Source of the DNA: Cucumis sativus
Lineage: Eukaryota > Streptophyta > Magnoliopsida > Cucurbitales > Cucurbitaceae
Length of the DNA stretch: 64,000 bases
NCBI RefSeq assembly: GCF_000004075.3
Contig: NC_026660.2
Location: 26,973,498-27,037,497, forward strand
Direction of reading: 5' to 3'
Shown here one piece after another: positions 51,511 to 64,000 of the stretch. The position numbers and the translations under genes are program-made. Position 1 is the stretch's first letter, and each line of letters begins with the position of its first letter. The notes beneath the pieces were generated by a model. That model was not told where the DNA came from. It was given only the letters and a program-made list of their open reading frames with translations, and ran no database searches.

Positions 51511-52981
51511 TTCCTTTTAATTTGAAACGATGCTTACCTTAGGTATCTTTCCTTCTCTCATTTAATTATTTGGGAGTATCTAAATATTCATTATTTTGCT
51601 ATCTTTTTGTTATTTTTCCTAAACCCCCTCTTTGGTTCTTTTTTCTTCTTTTATCACCATAAACATATATAAAAATGCTTCTATAGTCGTATGAATCAAT
51701 ACTTTTTGTGAAATATGTTCAAAATCTGCTAAATTAGTATCAAAAAAATTATTTGAATTAGAAAAAGTTCATATAACATTGATGACAACATTATTCTTTA
51801 GTAACAACACTACTAATTAATATATGCACGAATCTTATCATCAAATATTTTAATTCTTCAATAATTTTAAGATGTTTTCTTTCAAAAATGTTGACTTGTA
51901 CGTGACATCATGATAGTAAATTAGCGATACTAAATCTACGTGTCTAATTCCTAAAAGAAAATAAAAGTTAAAAGGAAATATTAGATTGCACTTGATTTAC
52001 CTAAAAAATATTTATTTGTTGTAGGTTTGGTTTTTAATAAGAAAAAAAATGTGGGTGTTGAGATGCACCCATAATCTTACGGTAAAATCGGATTAGCACT
52101 ATTAAAATATGGCATAGTGACATTCTTTAATATGTTTTTTTCTTTTGCTTGTGTAAAGTGTGGGTAAATATAAGCTACACTTGTTTAATAAATAGCTTAC
52201 AAAGGAATACACCCTGAAAAAATGAAAGATTTGTGTAAATTGATTTTGTTTGCTGAAAAATGAGATGACATATTATATGAAGTAAATATTTTGTTTAATA
52301 AAAAGAAAAAGAAAATGTGTTTGGGAAGATGGAAAGGTAAGTGGAAAAAATTATAATGAAAAAGTGGAGAGCAATAATTAGTGGGTAAAGTCCTTTTTCA
52401 GCTCCCCAATGAGGCAGCAGCTGAGTGCACTGCAGTTCCCCAACTTTCCTTTTTATTTTTCTTTTCTGTGGCCACATGCATGCCTTAACTTAGGATCTCC
52501 CTAACCCCCAAAAACTAGGTTAATTAACAATTACTACAACATAATTAATTCAAATTATTTTCTCAAACACCGCATTATTACGCTGATCAATGCTATATTA
52601 TATGTTATATAATCCATTATGTGATAGTTCACAACATAATATATATATCCAAAATAATTGGTATGATGTCACCACTTTTATATTAATTAGACTCCAGTTG
52701 TATATATCTTGTACCAATTTTTAAACTAATTATACATCGAAGAAGATCATGTCAATTATCATGTATGGAGCTAAACTTATTGAAATATTGGAAGAGGAGT
52801 TGTTTTGTATATTTGGAGTAAAGTAATTGCAATAACTTTGGTGGGTGTGCTTTGTTGAAGGGGGATTAAAATAATAGGGTTAGTGAAAACTGATATCATT
52901 AGTGATTGTGATGTAATCCTATATGAAAATCTATGGTCTAATTAAAAAGGAAAATCTTACCTTCGGCGGAATCAACAATTG

Positions 52982-53015
52982 CCACGTGGAATCTTGTTGA
53001 TATTTTATCAACAAG
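52982..53015. promoter_or_regulatory. G-box next to a 10-bp-arm hairpin
   Basis: CCACGTGG at 52982-52989 is followed three bases later by CTTGTTGATA-TTT-TATCAACAAG (52993-53015), a perfect stem with a 3-base loop. No gene lies within 1.5 kb, so any regulatory role is speculative. Confidence 0.35.
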
Positions 53016-53673
53016 GCCCAAGGGTGATGTGTGTCTCATGGGTCCAAAATTAAATTCATTGATTCGTCTGTTTATGTCTTCGTCATTCCTTTTCTCTCCA
53101 CTTTTATGATTTCCCATTCCTTAAAATTAATAATAATAATTTAAGACTGATGATATAATTAGTAATTGGGTGTAATTAATGTTATTATCCACCGTATATA
53201 TATCCATGAGGTAGCGTAAATGGAATTTAGAAGATGAGTCATGTAGTTGTCGTTTTAAACCAAAACGACACCTAGTGGTCCTAATTGCGGAAAATGGCAT
53301 AATGCACAAAATTGGATTTTGTTTTTGAAGAAGAAGGAGCCGTGGGAAATTACGAACACTTCCGAATTGGTTAATTAAACAAACAAAAACAAAAATATTA
53401 AAGTTTCACATGGATTAGATAATCAGATAATCAACTATCTCCATCGACATGAGATTTTATTTTCCTATATTGTTATATTATTGGTGAAGGTATGAGTAGG
53501 AGACATGTAAATGAAGAAGGGATGTTTTGAAGTTAGTTTTAGGCAAGAAAAGCATAGGAAAATAGTAGACTAAAAAGGTAAGAGGTTGCTGTGTCCTCAT
53601 TTCCTTCCATTCAAAGTGGAGAAATTAAGAAATCTTTCGGGTGCGTGTCATTGTGCAGTAAAAAGGATTAAAA

Positions 53674-53692
53674 ATGTGTGTGTGTGTGTGTG
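53674..53692. repeat. (GT)n microsatellite
   Basis: About nine GT units. Confidence 0.95.
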
Positions 53693-53750
53693 TTGGGAAA
53701 GTGGGTTTAGTGAGAAAGGGGAGATGTGATAGAAGGGGGAAAAAAAGGGG

Positions 53751-53775
53751 ATGAATGAATGAATGAATGAATGAA
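53751..53775. repeat. (GAAT)n microsatellite
   Basis: Six tetranucleotide units. Confidence 0.95.
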
Positions 53776-54206
53776 GGGAAAGGCAAACAATGGTTAAAAG
53801 GGGGACGAAGGAAAAGATGGGGATGTGCCATTGCTGTCCCATTGTCTCTTTAGTATTAGTAAGTGGGAATATGACGTTTTTGTCCATCCCTTTTCCTTAA
53901 TTTTTCATTTTTCTAAATATAATTTCACTCATCTCATTATGATGTTTCCCTCTCATCGCCTAATCCTTCTTCCACTACACATCTCATTATTTCCTTTTAA
54001 TCTCCTAACACATACACAAGATCTCATTCTTTTTCTTCTTCATTTATAGACTTAGATGCTATATCAAATTTGTAGGTCCGAAACTCAAGTACTTCAATGT
54101 TGTATGTTATTTTATTTTTATTTAATGTTGATTTTTACTCGATAAATATCCCTCGTTAAGTTAAACTATTAATTTTACTACATAATATAATTTTCTTGTT
54201 TATAGT

Positions 54207-54360
54207 ATTTTTAGCATTTAATTAAAAGAAAACATGTAAGATAAGTGGGCAAATGAACGAGAAGATTAAGAAGAAGAAAGGATAATTAAGTATGTATACC
54301 ATTTTTAGCATTTAATTAAAAAGAAAAGGAAAATATGTAAGATAAGGTTTGGAAATGAAT
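54207..54360. repeat. Direct repeat pair, about 94-bp offset
   Basis: 54207-54260 and 54301-54360 share an AGCATTTAATTAAAA core, then ATGTAAGATAAG and AAATGAA, with small indels. It is an old local duplication upstream of the FLZ gene. Confidence 0.65.
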
Positions 54361-54576
54361 GAAAAATGAGAAATGGATAACGATAAATGGCACAAGATTT
54401 GCACCTGATTAATGTTAATAAGATTAACATAAGTAGTGTGTGATTAATTAAGCATGGGGGCTGTGAAAAGAAAATAGAGTATAACCCACTTTACATCCTT
54501 TTCCGTAAACGTCAAATAATTGAAATAACAATTTTAACTTTACAGTTATTGGAGAAAAAGAAAAACTAAAAAAGCG

Positions 54577-54603
54577 TGACGTGGGATCTCTTGGGCTACG
54601 TGG
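54577..54603 (+). promoter_or_regulatory. Paired ACGTGG elements upstream of FLZ
   Basis: TGACGTGG (54577-54584) and CTACGTGG (54596-54603) lie 19 bp apart, about 110-140 bp upstream of the TATA-like element, and resemble ABRE/ACGT-core bZIP sites. Stress or ABA control is an inference. Confidence 0.45.
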
Positions 54604-54712
54604 TGCCCGCAAGCAACGGCCAAGATTCCCTCTCACTCATCATCAAAATACTAATTAATCAATCTCAGTCTCTCTTTCTCTCTCTAACTCAAAAACACTC
54701 TTCCTATATATT

Positions 54713-54721
54713 TCTTTATTT
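54713..54721 (+). promoter_or_regulatory. TATA box of the FLZ gene
   Basis: CTATATATT about 100 bp upstream of the start codon, followed by a C/T-rich leader. Confidence 0.55.
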
Positions 54722-54819
54722 GCCCAATTGGCGTAGTTTCTCACACTCCTCCAACTTCCCCCACTCTCTCTTCTTCCTCCCGCCTCCACCTTCATTTTTC
54801 CGCTTCTTCTTCTTTTAAT

Positions 54820-55393
54820 ATGCTGCTTGGCAAACGCCCTCGTCTTCCCATCAAGAGAACTACCAGTATGACCGGAATCAGAGGGGATATCCCCGACGTC
54901 GAATTTGAAGAACAACCCTCATCCGATCAGATCATCAACAACCCCGGCGGCGGCTACGATCTTCACCACCCCATCCCCCCGGTTTCACTTCCTCATAATA
55001 CCACCGCCATTAATTACTCCGCCTTGGTTTCTCCTCGAAATTTAAGAGATCAGTCCCCACCTAACGATCACTTCCTCCGCACGTGCGGTCTCTGCAAACG
55101 CCGCCTCGCTCCGGGCCGTGATATCTACATGTACAGGTACAGTACCCTCCTCTCTCTCGATTTCTTTTTCTTTCCCAATATCTTAAGAAAATTAGAATTT
55201 GTAATTTAATTTGGGAGATGTGACGCGTATGTGCAGAGGGGACACCGCGTTTTGCAGTTCGGAGTGTAGAGAGAAGCAAATAAAAGAAGATGAGAGAAAA
55301 GAGTACGGAGGGAAGAAGAAAGAGGAGCGGCAAGCGGCGGGGATGGGGGTAAGGGGGTCGAGGAAGAAGGAAGCAGAGGGTGGAGGGAGGTAA
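54820..55393 (+). CDS. FCS-like zinc finger (FLZ, DUF581) protein
   Basis: Two exons, 54820-55136 and 55237-55393, give 157 aa. FLZ proteins are small plant-specific adaptors that bind SnRK1 kinase subunits through their zinc finger. The finger is complete: FLRTCGLCKRRLAPGRDIYM continues across the intron into YRGDTAFCSSECREKQIKED, with the four cysteines of the Cx2C...Cx3C pattern (about residues 89, 92, 114 and 118). The intron falls inside the finger, after YMY, as in other FLZ genes. The N-terminus (MLLGKRPRLPIKRTTSM) and the Pro-rich middle match the MARD1-like layout, and the C-terminus is Lys/Glu/Gly-rich. The start is the first ATG after the TATA box and C/T-rich leader. Confidence 0.94.
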
Positions 55394-57689
55394 TTAATTA
55401 AGTAACGATCGATTAGAGTGGAAATATAAAAGTAAAAAAAAAAAAAATATTATTGTGGGTAGAAGTAGAGCGGAGGGGTTTATATGTATTTTATAATTAC
55501 ATAATATATGAATGTAATTCCAGTACCGACTCCGATTCCGGCTGGGGCGGTGGTTGGTCACACGCCAGCTGGGTGGGGTGTTGGAGTATGAGGTTACTAT
55601 ATGATGATGGGTATATTTTGGTAACTTTGTACAAATGGAATATTTGGAAAATCTTGAAAAAAGTAAAAAGGGAAAATGAAAACAAAAAAACTAAAGGGAA
55701 AGGAAAAATGCTGTGGGGAGAGGGGGAGGGGGAGGGGAAGTATTATTTATTTGATGTCGATTTTGTATTAGATATATTGTAATTTTATGATCTGGAACAC
55801 TTCTAAGTTCTAACTACCTAGCTCTACAACACCCATTAGAAAATTATTGTTTTTCTTTTTTAATTATTTAAAACATGAATTAAATGTATTTGGTATCAAA
55901 TTATGAGATGAGACATATGAATTTGGTATCAAATTATGATATATGTGAATTTCAAGGAATGGTCGTTCGAGAATTGAAAATAGATTCAGTACCTTTTAAA
56001 TTCTAACTAGTAATAGTAGTTTTTAGATCAAAAATATCTTTCATATAAATATACTCTTTTCATATATTTTTAAATGTATCTTTTTATGAGTTTACATTTC
56101 TTAAACCTCTTTCAAACAAAGTTAATTAAAACTAATCATATAAAATTTTAAAGAAAAATATATTATGCTGAATATAAATCCACTGAAAATAATTAAAATT
56201 ATAAGCTTAATTTAGCTTCATATAATTAAATAATATCGATTTAAAAAAATTACAAATTAAAATTTACCAAACGTCAATCTTACTTTTTTCCACCGCTAAT
56301 TTTAATAAAACTTTAAAGTAACTAGTCTAGAAGATAAAAGTATCTCAAATTTAAGCTTTCCAAGTCTGCTAACCACGATTACTATCTCTACAAATGATAC
56401 CCAATATAGATAGAGATACCATTTATTTAAGATGTAACTACAAATTCTTGAAAGCTGCCACTTCAAACATTAGCCCGAATAGGCCCATTATCCCACTTGG
56501 CTAGAGCTGGCTGATTTGTACTTACAAAACCCAACTATCGAAATTATTCCTTTTATTATGCTGAAACAATCGATGCAATCTGCTTGTAACTTTTATGAGG
56601 TGAATATTTATATATAGAACAGTGTTTATCAAGAGAGTGTCTCCATAGCCTATTGAGCTTGAATGTTATTTCAGTTTAATAACATTAGTTATTCCACATC
56701 ACTTGCTTTTTGGAAATGTGTGTTTACACCGTAAAAATTGTGAGCGTAGTAACTTTAAAAGAAAAATCATTTGTAGCAAACTACAAGCCCATTTCAGTAA
56801 TTTTAATTGATAAAAGTATTGGAAATTATCTCTGTGGTACATCTAAACATATGAATAACTACATCATTGTTTAATACCATGATCCAATCGAAGCTGAGTA
56901 TAACTAGATGTGTTGGCAATTATACAATATCCAAAAACAACAACCAGACCTTTCACATTAGCTTTCAACCTTTCAACTTAGCTTTAATTTCAAGTGCATG
57001 TCAATTACTATGGAAGACTTGGCTCATTTACGTTATCATTTATATGTGTTATACGCCCTTATATTTGTTAACTAAAGTATGATAATCAAACTTTAATTCT
57101 ATCACTTTCTATAAGATTTTTCATTTAGTAAATAGTTGCCAGCATGAGTATAATTCACCCTGGAACCACACCTTTAGAAAAATATATTGAACAATTATTT
57201 CATGTGGTGCAAAATGGTCCATCACATTTCATTAACTTCAACCATTCATTAAGAATTTACCAAACTAAATGCTAAACATACGTAATTTTTTGGTGTTTAG
57301 AGATAACGTAAACAGCAGAGCAACTGGTATATAGTGTTTATCAAAGATTATGGCTCATGTCAAAGTTTACCAATATCTTCAACTTATAACTACAATATTG
57401 TTTTAGTTGTATTGAAATGTCCAGAAATTCAGATTGAAAATATATACCATTAATTTGCAAACTGAACAGTGGCTTACCCTTAACCCACTGATTATCTACT
57501 CCCATTGAGGGATGCTGTTGAATCAGTCAACACAACAGCCTTCACAAAAGCTTACTTCTCTAGAAACACCCATAAGAAAGAAAAAGAAATGAACATAGCT
57601 GAGAGGTTCTCCAAAGAACAATTACATCAAACTCAAACTTGTAAAGCAGAAAAAGGCAGAATCTCTCAAGATCAGTCTTCCTCCTTCGA
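55394..57689. other. FLZ 3' flank and intergenic DNA
   Basis: The first 400 bases are probably FLZ 3' UTR. They include a GC-richer patch (55520-55590) and a run of GGGGGAG units near 55720. A 33-bp-period direct repeat of TTTGGTATCAAATTATGA sits at about 55889 and 55922. The rest is AT-rich with no supported ORF, and the last 200 bases are MIPS 3' UTR. Confidence 0.6.
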
Positions 57690-60090
<2,401 letters not shown>

Positions 60091-60225
60091 TTTCCTTTTT
60101 CTGTTTTAGAAATGCAAGAAGAAAAAGTAGTGAGAATTTTACAATGAACCAAACAAAGGCTGAATTTTTTTTGTAGCTCAGGCTGCTGTAATGTATGTGA
60201 TCCATTGCCTTCTGCTGATGGTTTC

Positions 60226-60232
60226 ATTTATA
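60226..60232 (-). promoter_or_regulatory. TATA box of MIPS
   Basis: TATAAAT on the minus strand about 137 bp upstream of the start codon, giving a leader of roughly 110 nt. Confidence 0.6.
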
Positions 60233-60256
60233 GACGAAAATGCACTCAAATAGTTA

Positions 60257-60277
60257 ACACGTGGCATGACATGCATG
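60257..60277 (-). promoter_or_regulatory. ABRE/G-box and RY element in the MIPS promoter
   Basis: ACACGTGGC at 60257-60265 and the palindromic RY motif CATGCATG at 60270-60277 sit just upstream of the TATA box. A second ACACGTGG is at 60644-60651 and another TGCATGCA near 60863. The ABRE plus RY pairing is the classic ABI3/ABI5 seed-maturation module and fits the role of MIPS in phytate deposition. Confidence 0.6.
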
Positions 60278-63200
60278 GATTACCATATATACATACTACT
60301 TTGTAGATTAGCAGATTTCGTTCCCTATTTCATTCCTTAATTTTGGTAATTAGTTTTTTTTCTTTCTTATTCTTCCGTTTCGTCTACAATTACCTTCTAT
60401 TCACTATTCTAACCCAATTATCAATAATATATCAATTGTATTCTAACCCATTTATTCTACATTGGAAGACATCAAATTATCAATAATATATATATATATA
60501 TATACTATGAGGTAATTCAGAGGAGAGGGGTGTATGGCCCACTAAAGCTATTGGCTTTATATATAGTTGATGAGAAATTGATTTGATATATGGAAATGTG
60601 TGAATTTGATGGAAAAGGAGAGAGGGGAGGGCGTAATATTCCGACACGTGGTCAATTATGGTCTCTGTCCAAAGTTGATGTGACCATAATTTAAATAATG
60701 CAAGCTATATATATATACACAATCCATCATCATTATTTTAAGACGAAACATACTTGCTTCTTCAAACTTACTTTTATGTCTTTGCATTTTTATCAAACTT
60801 TTTTCTTATGTAACTTCCTATTTTGATTTAGTTGTTTTTTTTTTTTTATAGGACAAATATGAATGCATGCACTATATAATTTCTTTAGAACTACAAAAAA
60901 ATATCAATACTCTTCTAAGAAAGCATAAGTAATAAAAAATAAATGAATATGATACTATAAATTACATGGAAGATGTTCAATCAAACTCATCATCAAGAGT
61001 GTACAATGGGCCCTTATTATATTTGGTGGTTTAGTGGGTGGTTGTGAACATTCTTCTAAAATAATGAGAAAGAAAAAGGAAGAGAGAAGAATATGGGGTT
61101 GCTGGGGGCATAGATCAGATCACGATAAAGCAAGAGCAGCCTATGTGGCGGTGTAGGAAAAGGTGGGTCTTCTAATGCCATGCAGAGGGAGGCTCGTGAC
61201 CTTGTATCACCTTTGTGGCTCTCATCACCCAGCAATACCATTCCCCCTTCTTCATTGTTCTTAATTAATGCATACATCCATATATATCAATCAATCAATC
61301 AATCCATTGTTTTTCTTAGCTTATAATCCAGAATAGTTTAATTGAAAAGACATTATTTACCTTCTAACAAAAGAACTTTCAATTTTTTTGTTTAATAATT
61401 CGATGAAATTAGATATGAAATTGTAAAGGGTAATCTAGAATGTTCCCTTGTATCCAATAGGTGGCGATGGAGGTCCCATCCTCATCCCCATCAATGTGCA
61501 GGAAACCCACCCCATTTATTCACGTGATAATATATTATGTATGATTTCTGTTTATTTTTCTCAATTCAATAAAACGGTAGTTTTAATCGGTTAAAGAAGA
61601 ATAAAGTAAATAAGTAAATGAATGGAAGGTGGGTGGGTGCCATAAAGTCCAAAATGAAACGAAAGAAAACTAGAGGTGTCACATGGGTTTGTATAACTAT
61701 AAACAGGAAATTGTGCAAAAGCTGAAACAGAGGCATGAAACAGTAGAATTGTATCACAATATAGAACAGAGTTGGTTGGAAACTTGTCAATTCAATTCTT
61801 TGTAAATTCCAACAACTGATCCCAAACCAATGCATTTCTGAAACTTCATATACATCCCCACTACTATTTTGTTTGGGGTTAAAAATTGGTGTGGCCCTTT
61901 TTCTTTACCAAAAGCTCTGTTTGCTTTTCCTTTTTATCCAACTTTTCCGAAGAGTCTGGTAGTTGTGAATGTGATAAAGAAGAGATCTCGTGAAATTTGA
62001 TCTACTTTTTTAGCTAAAAAATTAAAAAAATTGCTGTTTATAAGCCATTGAAGGCCCCTTGTTTGGAGGCCCCTTGTCGTCCATGTCATTGTGATATTTG
62101 AGGGGGTAAGGGTATGGTAGATTACTTATGAGATAAATAAATAAAACATTACAAAAGGAGTACTTACACGTTATAGTTTTTTAAGGGTGTGTTCAATTAT
62201 TACAATATATGTATGAATAATGAGGATGTGAATTAATTCAAAAGTGGGGCTCTGAAACATACACCATCCCTTTTGGATTTTTGCTATCAAACTTTAGTTG
62301 GAATCCAATTGTAGCTTCCTGATTTGACGTTTATTTGTTTCCCTCAAAATTACAACATTTTCTAATCTTATTTATAAATATAACATAACATCACAATTTA
62401 TCAACCATACCTAACTATGTCAAATCCAATAAAATATTTTGTTAATTTTTAAATAGAGGAGATTGTTTGAAGTGCTAAGTTGGTTAGTGATTATTATGGT
62501 TTGTCAATTATAATAGCTCGTAGATTATAGTAATTTGTGTCTCGTCACAAAGTATTTTTGAGGAAGATGATTTTTAAATTATTATACTATAGTTAATTTA
62601 TAGGTTATAGTTAGTTGAAAACATTATAATTAAATCTAAAAGGTGTAGTAGGGTTGCCACTCCACCACTTGAAGTTTAGAATAAAAACTTAAGAAAGAAT
62701 TGAAGAAAGAAAACTTGTGGGAGGGATAAATACTTACAAATTGACTAGGAGAGTTACAAATTTTTTTTCATATATTTACTAATTAATTGTAGGATGAATG
62801 ATCAAATCTTCCACCTCCAGATTATGTTAATTAATTAACCTAATTTCAGTTAGATTTAAAAGTTGATTTTTTATTTTTATCGAACAAGTTTAATGGACAA
62901 AATTATAAATGTGGTCTGTTCCAAGTTTAAATTTTCTCTTGGTAACAAATTGATTTAAAGAATTCATGGCAGAGCCATGAAACTGAGATTTAAAGCTTTA
63001 TGTGTGTATTTGTATATATTTAACTGTGCTGTTCAAAATCCAGATGGTTGGTGAGAGATGATTTCAGCCATGTGTTGTTTTGAAAGAAAGGTTCCATTTG
63101 AAAGGGAAAAGGGTATAGGAAATGGACTTGGTTCATTTTGCATAAAATTTGAAGATGTACTCATAACTTAAAAACAAAACAGGATGAAGTAATGAAAGAA

Positions 63201-63436
63201 TAAACCAATGGATTTCTGGTTATATATTTTCATATATGTACATGAAAGAATCCCTCCCAAGAACAAACAAGAATCACTCTCCAAAAGCACAAGGTACTTT
63301 CATCAAGAAGATGACATACCGCTCTTTTACGTCCACACTTCCTGTCCTTCATAGAAAATATATTGTTGTCTTCCTTTCCAGCTTATTACAAAACAATGAC
63401 AATTTGGAGTGCAAAGGACAACCATGTGGTTTCAAG
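60278..63436. other. MIPS promoter and intergenic DNA
   Basis: AT-rich, with GC-richer patches at about 61075-61260 and 61445-61520. The first contains a 73-codon minus-strand frame that matches nothing I know. No supported gene. The part above about 63200 is probably NEN4 3' UTR. Confidence 0.55.
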
Positions 63437-63933
63437 TCACCGTAATAGCAGTCGAGAATGTTTAAGTAAGACGTTGAGATGCTGTTTTCCCTGAGCCATG
63501 TAGAATAAATTCTTTACCTTAGCTGTCATCTGTTTCAATTCAGCATATTTTCATAAACTGGTTGGGGAAAACATTTCATTGAAATATAAAGAAAGACCTA
63601 TGACTAAACCTTTCCAATGCCTAATCCTTCCCTTGAATAAGGAACTGATCTCAGTTGATATCCCGGTGATGATGGAGGAGATTTTCGACTACTTTCCTCT
63701 CTGCAATTCAGCTTCCCATTGGCTCTGCTTCGAGTTGTTTTGGTGGATGAAGTCTTCCACTTCTCTTGCAATATGCTTGGGAGGGTCGATTCCTGGTGGA
63801 GAAATTGTTTTAGATAACTCATTTGTCCAAGAAGAGCGGCATATGTGGTAGAAATTTTTGTATACATACCAGAAATAGAACAGTAGCACAATGTTTGAGA
63901 ACCTCCAAGTTCATACGAACATCGTCGAGGCTC
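63437..63933 (-). CDS. NEN4: NEN4-like DEDDh exonuclease, 3' end (partial)
   Basis: The last three exons of a minus-strand gene whose 5' part lies beyond the window: 63870-63933, 63610-63792 and 63437-63529. The first encodes SLDDVRMNLEVLKHCATVLFL, the end of the exonuclease fold with the LDD segment that holds the final catalytic Asp of DEDDh nucleases, as in the NEN (NAC45/86-dependent exonuclease) proteins that clear nuclei in developing sieve elements. Next come ESTLPSILQEKW and a basic, Ser-rich linker. The last exon is MTAKVKNLFYMAQGKQHLNV and a short tail ending LLLR. Joining GIGK to MTAK uses a donor (AAG/GTTTAG) placed just before a stop, so read-through would end the protein two residues after GIG (GIGKV). 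I prefer the spliced form because it gives the short-tail layout I recall for NEN4. Confidence 0.75.
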
Positions 63934-64000
63934 CTGCACAAAAATACTTTTGTCAGTTTGTGAACTAAGATGATACAAGTTAACACATACAAAGAAGGGA

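Larger units (their letters stand above)
50262..54576. other. Intergenic DNA between PGM and FLZ genes
   Basis: About 4.3 kb of AT-rich DNA without a supported gene. It holds a (CTTT)n run at 51484-51510, a G-box beside a tight hairpin at 52982-53015, (GT)n at 53674-53692, (GAAT)n at 53751-53775, and a direct repeat (54207-54260 and 54301-54360) sharing a TTTTTAGCATTTAATTAAAA core and GTAAGATAAG. Confidence 0.6.

Overview
The window is nuclear DNA from a flowering plant, almost certainly a eudicot. It is AT-rich, its genes carry short coding exons split by GT-AG introns, and every recognisable protein belongs to a plant family. The style would fit a cucurbit, but that is a guess. There is no bacterial, organellar or CRISPR content, and I recognise no intact transposable element.

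Eleven protein-coding loci can be supported. In order they are: HCC2, a SCO1-like protein without the metal ligands (+, 1615-3725); two tandem PLAT/LH2 secreted stress proteins (-, 6174-6818 and 8817-9412); a trehalose-6-phosphate phosphatase (-, 15150-17334); an AP2/ERF factor of the RAP2.4 group (-, 30629-31669); an uncharacterised plant protein (-, 39156-40712); a type I inositol-polyphosphate 5-phosphatase (-, 42416-45855); a plastid-type 2,3-BPG-dependent phosphoglycerate mutase (-, 47766-49914); an FCS-like zinc finger protein (+, 54820-55393); myo-inositol-3-phosphate synthase (-, 57690-60090); and the 3' part of a NEN4-like DEDDh exonuclease (-, 63437-63933, running off the right edge). 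For all multi-exon genes the exons were joined by hand; phases agree at every junction, and the full-length products match the usual family lengths where I know them.

The rest is AT-rich intergenic DNA: about 13 kb between the TPP and the ERF, 7 kb between the ERF and the uncharacterised gene, and 4-5 kb gaps elsewhere. It holds microsatellites, small direct and inverted repeats, a degenerate 63-bp tandem array inside the PLAT duplication, and several GC-richer, promoter-like islands with no convincing ORF.

From memory, the set and order PLAT, HCC2, TPP, ERF, FLZ, MIPS, NEN4 mirrors the end of Arabidopsis chromosome 4 (At4g39730-At4g39810). FLZ, PGM, ERF and TPP sit together in two Arabidopsis chromosome 1 blocks, so the window looks like a fuller version of a paleoduplicated ancestral block. 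Functionally, several neighbours touch sugar and inositol signalling: TPP removes the SnRK1 inhibitor T6P, FLZ proteins bind SnRK1, MIPS makes inositol phosphate and the 5-phosphatase breaks inositol polyphosphates down. I found no clear new biological system. The most interesting leads are two GC-AG introns, the uncharacterised gene with E2F-like promoter sites, and the ORF-less promoter-like islands.
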